Of a DNA stretch of 64,000 nt, positions 35,096-43,449 are shown in pieces. The stretch lies in the NCBI RefSeq assembly GCF_029081005.1, contig NZ_JAJQTQ010000006.1, forward strand, positions 1 to 64,000. The letters are read 5' to 3'. Positions within the stretch are counted from its first letter, which is position 1. The number at the start of each line of letters is the position of its first letter. A program made the position numbers and the translations under genes. The notes under the pieces are model-generated. The model was not told the origin of the DNA and did not search any database. It was given only the letters and a program-made list of their open reading frames with translations. The DNA is from Halomonas elongata. GTDB lineage: Bacteria > Pseudomonadota > Gammaproteobacteria > Pseudomonadales > Halomonadaceae.

Positions 35096-35541
35096 CAGGC
35101 GTAGGCTCCTTGCAGCACGGCCTGGCTGTAGAGGGTGATATCCCCCATGGCGGCCGCGCCGGCCTGGTCGTCGACGTGCTCGAGGGTCATCGAGAATTCG
35201 ATCTTGGCCGGGGCGCCGTCACGGAACATGGCACTGCTGGTCTCGTCGATGCCGGTGACGACGAACAGGCCGTATTGGCGGCCGCTACCCTCAACCAGTG
35301 GCCAGGCCTTGCCCTTGTCGGCCATGTCGCGGATCTGGTCGAGGTTGGAGCGGCCGCCGGTGAACTCGGGATACAGCGTGCCCGAGAGGGTGATGGTGTC
35401 GCTGCCCACGCCGACGAACTGGTAGGCCGGTCGCTCGCCCACGCGGGACTGCGAGGGGTGGCGCCACTCGGTGCGGCGTTGCAGTTGCTGATACGGCACG
35501 CTGCGAGTCTCGAACACGAACATGCCCAGGGCCATCAACAT
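35095..35541 (-). CDS. U: Phage tail protein U (gpU)
   Basis: A 148-residue tail terminator-like protein matching P2 gpU (MALGMFVFETRSVPYQQLQRRTEWRHPSQ as the typical start, in part). It acts at the end of tail assembly. It overlaps gene D by one base and follows the tape measure gene. Start at ATG 35541 or 35535 (MLMALG). Confidence 0.92.
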   Translation of the reverse strand: MLMALGMFVFETRSVPYQQLQRRTEWRHPSQSRVGERPAYQFVGVGSDTITLSGTLYPEFTGGRSNLDQIRDMADKGKAWPLVEGSGRQYGLFVVTGIDETSSAMFRDGAPAKIEFSMTLEHVDDQAGAAAMGDITLYSQAVLQGAYA

Positions 35542-35550
35542 GGTGATCTC

Positions 35551-38500
35551 CTATTCTCGGTCCCAGAGGGATGAGCGCCCCCGGGCGCTGGCGTCGCGCT
35601 GGGCGTCGTCCAGGGCGCGCTGCACTTCGCGGGCAACGTGCTGGGCCAGCTGTTGTTCATCCATGCCGGGGGCGGCGTTGACGTTGATGTTGATATCACC
35701 CATCGAGACGCCGCCGGTGCCGGCGTTCATGCCCCCGGCAGTCAGCGGTGGGCGGTTGTCGATCTGGATGGGCTGGGTGTCGGCCTCGATGGGCGGCACC
35801 TCGGGCCGGGCGACTTGCAGCCCCGAGAGGTCGGGCCGTTGATAAGGGACGCTGCCCAGGTCCGGCAGTTCCGGCCGCTGGATGGCCAGCGCGGGCATGG
35901 TATCCAGTTGAGGCGGCCGGATGCGCAACGAGGGCAGCTCGCCGAGCTGTGGGAGCGTCGGCGATTCGGCGGTGACCTTCAGGGCCGGCAGCTCAGGCAG
36001 TCGCGGCAGCTCGATGCGTGGGGACTGCAGGGTGCCGAGGTCCGGCAATGTGGGCGCGTCGGCTGCCACCCGTAGGGCCGGCATTTCCGGCAGGCGTGGC
36101 ACTTCGATGCCCGGGGCCTGAAGGGTACCGAGGTTCGGCAGTGTGGGTGCGTCGGCCGCCACTCGCAAGGCCGGCATTTCCGGCAGCCGTGGCAGTTGGA
36201 TGCCCGGGGCCTGCAGGGTGCCGAGGTCTGGCAGAGTCGGGCCATCGGCGAGCATCTGCAGGGCGGGCAGCTCGGGCAGTGCCGGCGTTTCGATGTGGGG
36301 CGCCTGCAGGGTACCGAGGTCCGGCAACGTGGGCGCGTCGGCCGTCACTCGCAAGGCCGGCATTTCCGTCAGCCGTGGCAGTTGGATGTCCGGGGCCTGC
36401 AGGGTGCCGAGTTCGGGCAGGGCCGGGGCATCGGCGAGCATCTGCAGGGCGGGCAGTTCCGGCAGTGCCGGTGTCTCGATGCGGGGCGCCTGCAGGGTGC
36501 CGAGGTCCGGCAGTGTGGGCGCGTCGGTCGCCACTTGCAGGGCGGGTAGCTCCGGCAGGTGTGGCGCCTCGATCCGTGGGGCTTGCAGGGTGCCAAGATC
36601 TGGCAGTGCCGGGGCGTCTACAGCCACTCGCTGGGCAGGCAACTCCGGCGGCACCGGTGGTGTGGCGGTGGCCACGTTGGGCAGCGTCAGCGCGCCCAGG
36701 GTGAGGCCGGCACCGGCCCGGCGCAGCTGGTCGCCGAAGCGGTCGATCTGGCGGAGTGGACTTTTTTCGCCGGCGGCGAGGCCCTGGCGCAGCCCTTCCA
36801 TGACCTGGCCACCGATGTCGCGGAAAACGCGCGACGGGCTGTTGATATCGAGCTTATCGCGGGCGAATGCCACGATGCCATCGGCCATTTCACCGGCCTG
36901 GCCGGCCACGGCACCGGCGCCCTGGCGGATGCCGTCGCCCAGGCCCCGGGCCACGTCTTTGCCGGCCTGCAGAGTGCCGGCGGCGGCCCCCTTGGTGGCG
37001 TTCCAGGCGGCCTTGGCGCCGTCCTTCACGCCCTGGCCGATGTTGCCGGCGATCTCGCGCCCGGTGGCGGCGGCACTGCCGATGGCGTTCTTCATCCAGC
37101 CGGCAATGCTGGAGGCCAGGCCGACGACCTTTTCGCGCAGTGAGCCGACCAGGTTGGCGATGCCGTTGATGATGCCCTGGACAATGTCGCCGCCAAACCC
37201 GGTGAACACGCGGGACGGGCTGTTGATGCCCAACACGCCCTTGAACCAGCTGATGACGCTGCGCGCCATGCCGGTGATCTTCTGGCGTAGGGTGCCGAGC
37301 ATGTTACCAATGCCGCCGATCAGGCCGTCGATGATTGCCGCGCCCAGGCTGGAGAATCGCTGAGGCACTTGGACACCGAGCTTGTCCAGGGTGGCGGTGA
37401 TGCCACGCCAGAGCATGCCGAAGGGCGACCAGTCGATCAGCAGGTGGATGACGCCGGTGAGGCCGCCATCGAAGGCGGTGCGGACTTCCTGCCAGCCGGC
37501 TGCCAAGCCGCGCTTGAGGTTGCCGAACAAGCCTTGCATGAGGTCAATACCGAGCCCAGCGAAGCTGGCGACCAAGCGGGGGAAGAAGGTAACGATGTTG
37601 ACCAACCATTTACCGAAGCGCTGACCGGCGGACGTTGCTGAGTCGAGTTGCTCTCCCGTCGCCTTCATCGGCGATAGTAGGTTGGTTACCCACTGCCACA
37701 CTGCCCCAAGTGCGTCGGCCACCGTGTTCCAGACTGGCGCCAGTGGTTCCAGGACCTTTCCCAGGGCGGCAAATGCTGGCTGGATCGCAGCCACCAGCGG
37801 CGCGAAGGCCTCACGGATCTCTTTGAAGACGCCGGAGAAAAACGCACTGATCGGCTGCCAGTACTTGTAGATCAGCAGCGCCGCACCGGCGATGGCCGTG
37901 ACGACCAAGCCGATGGGGTTGAGCAGCAGCGCCCGCCCCACGGTGGCCATGATCCTCCCCACCCAGAGCAGCCCCTTGCCCAGGGCGGGCAGGATGCGGC
38001 TGGTGAAGGCATAGATCTTGCCGCCCAGGCCTCCGGTCTGGATGCCCAGCATGGCCAGCCCGTAGCGCACGGTGACGATGGGGCCGAGCAACGACGCGAC
38101 CATGATGGTCAGGGCACCGCCGACGGCAACCAGCCCGGCGATGCCGGCGGCGGCGGTGGCCAACTGGGCGGTCAGCTCGGGGTTGGCTTTCATCCACTCA
38201 CCGACGGCGCGGGTGATGGCGGTGACGTTCTGGATGAGGTCGCGCAGGGGGCCTTCGTTGGTATCGGTCAGGGTGATGCCGATTTCCTGCCAGGCACTGT
38301 TCAGCGATTTGAGATCGCCACCGATGTTGTCTTCCATGGTGCGCGCCATGCGGGCGTTTTCGCCGGCGGCGACTTCCAGTTTAGCGATCAGCTCATCGAG
38401 GGCCCCGGTGCTCATCTGGCTGACCAACTCGGCCATGCCCGAGCCGGCCTCGGCGCCGAAGATCTTCTGCAGGGCGGCCTTGCGCTCGACGTTGCCGAGT

Positions 38501-39774
38501 TCCTTGGTGGCGTCGTTGAGGTCGCGCAGGATCTCGGGCATGGCGCGCATGTTGCCCTGGGCGTCGGCCACCTTGATGCCCAGTTGGTCGATGATGCCAG
38601 CGGCCTCGGCGGTGGGCTCGGTGAGGCGGTTCATCATGGCGCGCATGGTGGTACCGGCCTGGCTGCCCTGGATGCCGACGTTGCCGAGCATGCCGGCCAT
38701 GGCGCTGGCTTGCTCGAGGGTGATATCGAGTCCTTCGACTCCGCCCAGGTACTTGACGGTATTGCCGAGTTTCTCGAGATCCACGTTGGCCCGGCTGGCG
38801 GTGGCCGAGAGGATGTCGGCCACGCGGGTCATGGCGCCGTCCTGCTCGAGGTCGATCTTGAAGGTGCCGGCGATGTTGGAGGCAATATCCGCCGTGCGGC
38901 CGAGCTCGGTGTTGTTGGCGATGGCCAGGTCGAGCACGTCGCCCATCGAGGATTTGATGGCCTCGGCACTCATGCCGGCACGCAGCAGGAATTCTTGGCC
39001 GGCGCCGACTTCGTTGGCACTGAAGGCGGTGGAGCCACCCAGCTCGCGGGATTGTTGCTTGAGGGCTTTCAGGCGCGGGTCGTCATCCTCGAATCGCCCG
39101 ACGGCCTGAACGGCGCTCATCTGCTCGCCCCAGGCGACGCCAGGGGTGAGCATGCGGGCGCCGCCGTACAGTGCCGCGCCGCCGGTGGCCAGGCCGGTCA
39201 TGCCGGCGCTGCGCATGTTGTTGGCTCGACCGATACCGCGCTGGTACTGGTCGGCCGCGCGCTGCGCCTGCCGCTGGGCATCGGCGAGCCTGCCCAGTTT
39301 CTGGCGCTGCTGGTCGATGTCGTCGGTGGTACTGCGAACCTTGCGGCCGAGTTCACGCTCGGCATCCGAGAGCTTGCCCGTCATGCCGTGGGTCTCGCGT
39401 AGTCCCTGGCGTAGGCGGCGGGCCTTATCGGTCTGGTCGGAATACTTGCGCGAGAGCTCCCGGGCTTTCTTGATCGCCTGGTCGCGCTCGCGATTGAGGG
39501 CGGCGGTGTCGCCCTCGGTGTGGCGGATCTGTTGCGACAGCGCCTTGACCCGCTCCTGCTGCTCTTTCAGCGCATTGCCGCTTTCGCTGGCCTGGCGCTT
39601 CATGGCCTTGAAGGCTTTCAGGTCCTTCTGAGCGCGTTCGAGTTGCTTGAGCTGTTGGCGGCTGGCCTTGAGGGCCTCGGCAGTTTTCTCGCTGCCCTCG
39701 GTGATCTTGCGCAGCGGCTTGGTGGCGTTATTGACGGCGTTGAGAACGACTTGAAGCTTGAGATCGCGCGCCAT
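35551..39774 (-). CDS. T: Phage tail tape measure protein (gpT)
   Basis: A 1407-residue protein that sets tail length and leaves the tail during infection. The first 180 residues are coiled coil; the PhageMin_Tail region follows (GQEFLLRAGMSAEAIKSSMGDVLDLA); hydrophobic stretches occur near 545-640. INSPSRVF occurs twice (about 853 and 975). Unusually, residues about 1046-1293 are eight tandem copies of a 31-residue proline-rich unit with consensus P-LPDLGTLQAP-I--P-LPE-PAL. P2 gpT is about 815 residues, so this is much longer. Confidence 0.95.
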   Translation of the reverse strand: MARDLKLQVVLNAVNNATKPLRKITEGSEKTAEALKASRQQLKQLERAQKDLKAFKAMKRQASESGNALKEQQERVKALSQQIRHTEGDTAALNRERDQAIKKARELSRKYSDQTDKARRLRQGLRETHGMTGKLSDAERELGRKVRSTTDDIDQQRQKLGRLADAQRQAQRAADQYQRGIGRANNMRSAGMTGLATGGAALYGGARMLTPGVAWGEQMSAVQAVGRFEDDDPRLKALKQQSRELGGSTAFSANEVGAGQEFLLRAGMSAEAIKSSMGDVLDLAIANNTELGRTADIASNIAGTFKIDLEQDGAMTRVADILSATASRANVDLEKLGNTVKYLGGVEGLDITLEQASAMAGMLGNVGIQGSQAGTTMRAMMNRLTEPTAEAAGIIDQLGIKVADAQGNMRAMPEILRDLNDATKELGNVERKAALQKIFGAEAGSGMAELVSQMSTGALDELIAKLEVAAGENARMARTMEDNIGGDLKSLNSAWQEIGITLTDTNEGPLRDLIQNVTAITRAVGEWMKANPELTAQLATAAAGIAGLVAVGGALTIMVASLLGPIVTVRYGLAMLGIQTGGLGGKIYAFTSRILPALGKGLLWVGRIMATVGRALLLNPIGLVVTAIAGAALLIYKYWQPISAFFSGVFKEIREAFAPLVAAIQPAFAALGKVLEPLAPVWNTVADALGAVWQWVTNLLSPMKATGEQLDSATSAGQRFGKWLVNIVTFFPRLVASFAGLGIDLMQGLFGNLKRGLAAGWQEVRTAFDGGLTGVIHLLIDWSPFGMLWRGITATLDKLGVQVPQRFSSLGAAIIDGLIGGIGNMLGTLRQKITGMARSVISWFKGVLGINSPSRVFTGFGGDIVQGIINGIANLVGSLREKVVGLASSIAGWMKNAIGSAAATGREIAGNIGQGVKDGAKAAWNATKGAAAGTLQAGKDVARGLGDGIRQGAGAVAGQAGEMADGIVAFARDKLDINSPSRVFRDIGGQVMEGLRQGLAAGEKSPLRQIDRFGDQLRRAGAGLTLGALTLPNVATATPPVPPELPAQRVAVDAPALPDLGTLQAPRIEAPHLPELPALQVATDAPTLPDLGTLQAPRIETPALPELPALQMLADAPALPELGTLQAPDIQLPRLTEMPALRVTADAPTLPDLGTLQAPHIETPALPELPALQMLADGPTLPDLGTLQAPGIQLPRLPEMPALRVAADAPTLPNLGTLQAPGIEVPRLPEMPALRVAADAPTLPDLGTLQSPRIELPRLPELPALKVTAESPTLPQLGELPSLRIRPPQLDTMPALAIQRPELPDLGSVPYQRPDLSGLQVARPEVPPIEADTQPIQIDNRPPLTAGGMNAGTGGVSMGDININVNAAPGMDEQQLAQHVAREVQRALDDAQRDASARGRSSLWDRE
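35894..36638 (-). repeat. 93-bp tandem repeats inside the tape measure gene
   Basis: Eight consecutive in-frame units of 93 bases (31 codons); the first seven are close copies and the eighth is diverged, followed by a degenerate partial unit. The core of each unit encodes LPDLGTLQAP. The repeat period is visible as CTGCAGGGTGCCGAGG-like blocks every 93 bases on the plus strand. Not a CRISPR array: units are contiguous, coding and have no spacers. Confidence 0.9.
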
Positions 39775-39898
39775 GTCCGGCTCCGTCAGCGGCGCCGCTG
39801 CGCTTGCGCGCGCGTTCGCGCCAGTCCATCAGTTCGCGCAGGGTGAAATCTGCGCAGTCGGCAGGGGACCAGTGGAAGACGGTGGCCAGGTCGGCCAT
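39728..39898 (-). CDS. GpE-family tail protein (E' frame)
   Basis: A 56-residue protein (MADLATVFHWSPADCADFTLRELMDWRERARKR) matching the P2 GpE family E' part. It is open upstream without a stop as far as the slippery site in gene E, so it is probably made mainly as the C-terminal part of an E+E' fusion by -1 frameshifting. An independent start at ATG 39898 or GTG 39910 is also possible. It is followed directly by the tape measure gene, as in P2. Confidence 0.85.
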   Translation of the reverse strand: MADLATVFHWSPADCADFTLRELMDWRERARKRSGAADGAGHGARSQASSRSQRRQ

Positions 39899-39924
39899 GG
39901 CGTCTTCCACCTGGTCGGGCAGGC

Positions 39925-40239
39925 TCAGGCGGTGTCGCCCTTGGCCTGCCTCGTCAGCAAAAAACCGGCCACTTCGCTACCACACTGGACCAGGTCGGCC
40001 GGGTCCATCTCGCGTACCTCGGGCTCGGTGAGCGCGGGCGCGGACAGGCGCGGGATCAACTTGATCAGGGCGTCGGTCTGCATCTGCAGCACGTCGGTCA
40101 GGGCGATGCCGCGCAGCTCGCCGCTGCGTGGCTTGCGCAGGGTGAGGCTGTCGATGACTTGCTCGCCACGCTTGATGGGGGTTTCGAGTTCGACCTTGCC
40201 GGTGACGGGCTGGGTTTTCTCGGCGGTTTTATCGGTCAT
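39925..40239 (-). CDS. E: Phage tail assembly chaperone gpE
   Basis: A 104-residue protein of the P2 gpE (tail assembly) family, with IKRGEQVIDSLTLRKPRSGELRG as the typical segment. It assists tape measure and tail tube assembly. Near the 3' end the in-frame codons GGT TTT TTG contain the slippery heptamer T-TTT-TTG (39964-39958), the same as known for P2 gene E. AGGAG precedes the ATG. Confidence 0.92.
   Translation of the reverse strand: MTDKTAEKTQPVTGKVELETPIKRGEQVIDSLTLRKPRSGELRGIALTDVLQMQTDALIKLIPRLSAPALTEPEVREMDPADLVQCGSEVAGFLLTRQAKGDTA
39958..39964 (-). promoter_or_regulatory. Programmed -1 frameshift slippery heptamer (E/E')
   Basis: On the minus strand T-TTT-TTG, in frame with gene E. 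A slip by one base backwards continues as GCT GAC GAG GCA... with no stop into the E' frame (through GTG 39910 and ATG 39898). This gives an E+E' fusion as in P2 and, by analogy, lambda G-GT. Confidence 0.85.
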
Positions 40240-40260
40240 GGGGTGTAGCTCCTGGTCGGG

Positions 40261-40374
40261 TCAAAACAGGCCACGGGCCGCAAAGAGCAGGGCGGCCAGG
40301 CCGAAGAGTGAAGCGCCCATCAGGGCGGCGATGGCGAGGAGGAAACCGGCTCGGTCTGCACCTTTAGGTGTCAC
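40261..40374 (-). CDS. 37-residue membrane protein
   Basis: GTG-started small gene (V-TPKGADRAGFLLAIAALMG...) with one clear hydrophobic helix of about 22 residues. CAGGGGG precedes the GTG, and the stop of the 41-residue gene upstream is one base away. It sits between the tail tube gene and gene E. No family recognised. Confidence 0.45.
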   Translation of the reverse strand: MTPKGADRAGFLLAIAALMGASLFGLAALLFAARGLF

Positions 40375-40375
40375 G

Positions 40376-40501
40376 TTATGCCCCCTGCAGCACGGCGATA
40401 ATGTCAGGCAGCCGCCAGGCGATGGCCGTGGCGGACAGGGCGAGACAGCAGGCGATGAAGGCGGCCACGGTGCGCCAGAGGCCACATACTTGTCGCTGCA
40501 T
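40376..40501 (-). CDS. 41-residue membrane protein
   Basis: Small gene (MQRQVCGLWRTVAAF...) with a hydrophobic segment TVAAFIACCLALSATAIAW. It lies between the tail tube gene and the 37-residue gene. No strong ribosome binding site is seen, so translation may be coupled to the tube gene. It is too short to assign; an alternative open frame over the same DNA (40261-40509) looks less protein-like. Confidence 0.4.
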   Translation of the reverse strand: MQRQVCGLWRTVAAFIACCLALSATAIAWRLPDIIAVLQGA

Positions 40502-40512
40502 GATTTCATGAG

Positions 40513-41025
40513 CTATAGCCCCAGAGCGGCGCGGCGCTCGGCCAGGCGGTCCTCGCCGTTGACCTTGAACACGTAGCCGGGAATATCGACCTCGATCACC
40601 GTGCTGCCGTTGATGATCAGCTTGTAGTAGCTGAGCGTGCTGGTGACGGAGTGTTCGGTGTTCTCGCCCGACTGGGCGTCGCCCATGTCGATCTCGGTGT
40701 GGCGGCCGCGCATGACGACCTCGACCGGCACCACTTCCTGGTCGTCGTCGCTTTCGTAGCTACCGGTCATGCGCAGCAGGTCGGCGTCGATGCGGCTGGT
40801 GCCGTAGTTGTCGAACATGGCGGCGATCAGGCCGCCGACGGTCCATTCGCAGGTCATCAGGCCGTCGATGCCCATATCGATGCCGACGGTGCCTTCCATG
40901 CCGCCGCCGCGCCATTCCTCGATCTTGCGCGAGAGCGTGGGCAAGGTGACGGACTGGATCTGGCCCTGCCAGGAGTCGCCGTTGGCGAACAGGTTCAGGT
41001 CCTTGAGTTTCTTGGGGAGTGCCAT
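40513..41025 (-). CDS. FII: Major tail tube protein (gpFII)
   Basis: A 170-residue tail tube protein matching P2 gpFII (MALPKKLKDLNLFANGDSWQGQ start; VTLPTLSRKIEEWRGGGMEG). Hexameric rings of it form the inner tail tube inside the contractile sheath. It directly follows the sheath gene. Confidence 0.95.
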   Translation of the reverse strand: MALPKKLKDLNLFANGDSWQGQIQSVTLPTLSRKIEEWRGGGMEGTVGIDMGIDGLMTCEWTVGGLIAAMFDNYGTSRIDADLLRMTGSYESDDDQEVVPVEVVMRGRHTEIDMGDAQSGENTEHSVTSTLSYYKLIINGSTVIEVDIPGYVFKVNGEDRLAERRAALGL

Positions 41026-41042
41026 GGGTCAACGTCTCCTGT

Positions 41043-42227
41043 TCAGGTCAGCGCGGCGACGCGCTCGGCGAAGTTGGCGAGGTAGGTGTCGGTGATCCGC
41101 TGCTGGAAGCCGAGGTCCTCGAGCGGCGGGACCGGGGTGTAGTCGTAGTCGATGCGCAGCTTGCCGGCCTTGAGCGCCTGGGTGGTGTTGAGCTCTTCAT
41201 TCAGCCAGGCCTCGCCGTCGACGATGTAACCCAGGTTCTTGAGCTCGCGCAGCTTGGCGTTGATGCCTTCGATGATGTCGCGGGCCAGGCTGGGGTGCAT
41301 GGGCTTGTCGACGGCCCACAGGTGCGCCTCGGCGATGGTGTCGGCGAGGATCTGCGCGGTGCGGGTGTAGTTCTCGAACGGGAACAGCGACTCGGGGCCG
41401 GCGCAGGTGCGCGAGCCCCAGAAGCGATAGCCCTGCTGGTTGATCAGCGTGGTGACGTCGGCGGCGTTGAGGATACCGGCGTCGGTGTCGGGCGATTGCA
41501 GGTCCCAGAAGACATCGGCCGAGATGCCGGTGACGCCGTTGACCGGGATGTTAGAGAGTGTCTTGTGCCAGCCCACGGTCTGGTCGAGCTTGGCTCGTAG
41601 GCCTAGGGCACGGGCCACGGCGCTGACCGTCTTGGTGGCACCCGCGTCGATGTCCCAGGCCTCGAACTCCGGCCAGATGACCATCAGCTCGCGGGCGCCG
41701 AAGCTGTCTCGATAGGTGGTGGCATCGGTGACGGTGGAGGCACCGTCGGCGCCGACATAGGCGAAGGCGCGGAGGTCCTGAGCGATGGAGACCAGGGCGG
41801 TGGCCACCGGCTGGGTATCCAGCTCCGGCGCGCCCAGGATGCGCGGCGTCACGCCCAGCTTTTGCTTGGCGGTGAGCAGGGCTTGCAGGCCGGTGCGTCG
41901 TGACTCGGGGGTCACGGTGCCGACGATGTTGCTGGTGGTCTCGGCGTCGTCGGCGCCTTCATCGACGCGCACGACGACGATGACCGGGTCGCACTGGTCG
42001 GCAATGGCGTCCAGGGTGCGCGCCAGGGTGCCGGTGGTACCGGCCTGGCCGATGGCACGGCCGACATTGGTGATCAGCACGGGAGTGTCGAGCGGGAAGG
42101 TGGTCGCGTCGGCATCCGGCCCCGTACAGACGATGCCGATGATGGACGTGGAGACGGTGCGAATGACGCGGGTGCCGTCGTTGATTTCGGCGACCCGGAC
42201 GCCGTGATGGTATTGGTCGAGAGCCAT
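41043..42227 (-). CDS. FI: Tail sheath protein (gpFI)
   Basis: A 394-residue contractile sheath protein matching P2 gpFI (YHHGVRVAEINDGTRVIRTVSTSIIG start; FWGSRTCAGPE segment). First gene of the F late operon; a GGTGTA-N12-TACACC activator site lies about 100 bases upstream. Confidence 0.96.
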   Translation of the reverse strand: MALDQYHHGVRVAEINDGTRVIRTVSTSIIGIVCTGPDADATTFPLDTPVLITNVGRAIGQAGTTGTLARTLDAIADQCDPVIVVVRVDEGADDAETTSNIVGTVTPESRRTGLQALLTAKQKLGVTPRILGAPELDTQPVATALVSIAQDLRAFAYVGADGASTVTDATTYRDSFGARELMVIWPEFEAWDIDAGATKTVSAVARALGLRAKLDQTVGWHKTLSNIPVNGVTGISADVFWDLQSPDTDAGILNAADVTTLINQQGYRFWGSRTCAGPESLFPFENYTRTAQILADTIAEAHLWAVDKPMHPSLARDIIEGINAKLRELKNLGYIVDGEAWLNEELNTTQALKAGKLRIDYDYTPVPPLEDLGFQQRITDTYLANFAERVAALT

Positions 42228-42317
42228 GAGTCGATCCTGATCAGGGGAAACGGTGGCGGAGTTGCGTACTCAGGCCTTCATGGTGTGGTGGAGGCGTGGG
42301 TGGGGCGAGTGCTGGCC

Positions 42318-42341
42318 GGTGTAGAACGCGCGTCTTACACC
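42318..42341. promoter_or_regulatory. Late activator (Ogr-type) site before the F operon
   Basis: GGTGTA-N12-TACACC, a perfect six-base dyad with a 12-base spacer, centred 102 bases upstream of the sheath start. Two further copies precede the V and O/P operons. Confidence 0.8.
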
Positions 42342-42442
42342 TGAGGTTGTTATTTCATCTGATCGTCGCTACAAGGGGAGACGTCACACCGTTGCTTGGT
42401 GTGGGAAGTAGTATCTTGCAACTCACGATGAGGTAACGCGGA

Positions 42443-42766
42443 ATGTCCGGATACTATGAGCTTAAACAGGCCACCGATGGCCAATATCACTTCACACTCA
42501 AGGCCGGCAACCATGAGGTAATCCTTTCCAGTGAGCGTTATACCACTCGTTCAGCCGCAGAGAACGGTATTGAGTCTTGCCAAAATAACTGTGGGAACGA
42601 CTCGCGTTATGATCGTAAGGAGTCTGTTTCTGGCCAGCCGTATTTCAACTTGAAGGCAGCAAACGGCCAGGTTATCGGCACCAGTGAAATGTATTCGTCC
42701 GTGTCGGCTCGCGAGAATGGCATCAGCTCTGTAAAGACGAATGGCAAGAGTACCTTCATCAAGTAA
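42443..42766 (+). CDS. YegP-family protein (two DUF1508 repeats)
   Basis: A 107-residue protein with two copies of the YegP/DUF1508 unit: YYELKQATDGQYHFTLKAGNHEVILSSE-like first copy and the second from QPYFNLKAANGQVIGTSEMY, each ending in a helix with NGI. Function of the family is unknown. It is on the strand opposite to all surrounding tail genes and has its own terminator, so it is an independently expressed cargo gene at the place where P2 carries Z/fun. A CACACC-N7-GGTGTG inverted repeat (42385-42403) in its upstream region may be an operator. Confidence 0.85.
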   Translation: MSGYYELKQATDGQYHFTLKAGNHEVILSSERYTTRSAAENGIESCQNNCGNDSRYDRKESVSGQPYFNLKAANGQVIGTSEMYSSVSARENGISSVKTNGKSTFIK

Positions 42767-42782
42767 GGTTAAAGCACCAAAG

Positions 42783-42806
42783 AGCCCGCCACAGTGGCGG
42801 GCTGTT
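42783..42806. terminator. Terminator between YegP-like gene and fibre operon
   Basis: AGCCCGCCA-CAG-TGGCGGGCT, a perfect nine-base stem, followed by GTTGAATTTT on the plus strand. It ends the YegP-like transcript and may also act on the convergent V operon. Confidence 0.75.
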
Positions 42807-42829
42807 GAATTTTCCATCCCTTGGTTTGG

Positions 42830-43147
42830 CTACCAGAGCAGCTGGTAGGCCAGCACCAGTGCCAGGCAGGCAACGGCCGGGGCGATGAGGTCGAGGGCAG
42901 AGTCTTTCGACCAGCCGCGCAGCAGGCCTTCCCACCAGCGCACCGGGAGCGTCTGCCCCCATTGCCAGCCACGCTGAATGCCCAGCTTGTATTCGTGCTG
43001 GGTGATCTCGCGGCCGAGATAGAGGGCGATGGCCACTGCCGCGCCGAGGATCTCGCCGGCGGGCAGGTCGAGCCGGGTCATCACGGCCCAGATCGTGACG
43101 GTGATGAGCACGGCGATGATGGCATGGGCCAAGTGTGATTGGTTCAT
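42830..43147 (-). CDS. Phage membrane protein of unknown function
   Basis: A 105-residue protein with two or three hydrophobic segments (HAIIAVLITVTIWAVM; GEILGAAVAIALYLG; LIAPAVACLALVLAYQLLW) and a central tryptophan-rich loop (RGWQWGQTLPVRWWEGLLRGW). It is the last gene of the V operon, overlapping the tail fibre chaperone gene by four bases. It could be a conversion or superinfection-exclusion protein, or a holin-like accessory. No family is recognised. Confidence 0.65.
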   Translation of the reverse strand: MNQSHLAHAIIAVLITVTIWAVMTRLDLPAGEILGAAVAIALYLGREITQHEYKLGIQRGWQWGQTLPVRWWEGLLRGWSKDSALDLIAPAVACLALVLAYQLLW

Positions 43148-43446
43148 TGCATCAGTACCTCCGGTTTAGTGGGCCACTCGACGGCGTCGGGGGTATCGAA
43201 TCCCTGGGGGATGTCGCGCAACGCTTGTCGGTACGCGGTGACATCGGCTTTCTGCGACTCGGTCAGCGGGTAGTCCGGCATCACCGCGTAGTCGCTATCG
43301 CGCAGCAATGTGTCGCGCTGAGCACGCACTAAGCGCCACGCCTTATCGATTAGCGCTTGTTGCATTACAGGCGCCGGTAGCATGTTGCTATTGCTATCGA
43401 CGTTATAATACATCTTTCCATCGTACTTAATCTTATCAATCAGCAT
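43144..43446 (-). CDS. Tail fibre assembly chaperone-like protein
   Basis: A 100-residue protein ending in a stretch typical of phage tail assembly chaperones (YRQALRDIPQGFDTPDAVEWPTKP). It immediately follows the fibre gene, as P2 gpG does, and would help the fibre fold or attach. The N-terminal third is AT-rich like the adjacent fibre, so the two probably move together between phages. Confidence 0.8.
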   Translation of the reverse strand: MLIDKIKYDGKMYYNVDSNSNMLPAPVMQQALIDKAWRLVRAQRDTLLRDSDYAVMPDYPLTESQKADVTAYRQALRDIPQGFDTPDAVEWPTKPEVLMQ

Positions 43447-43449
43447 CGT

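Noticed and set aside
35894..36638. Possible CRISPR-like array because of regular spacing
   Set aside because: Units are contiguous and in frame, have no spacers, and encode a protein repeat; no cas genes are present.
36143..37363. A long plus-strand frame with regular Gly/Ala/Arg repeats
   Set aside because: It is the antisense of the tape measure repeats; the periodicity reflects the 93-bp units.
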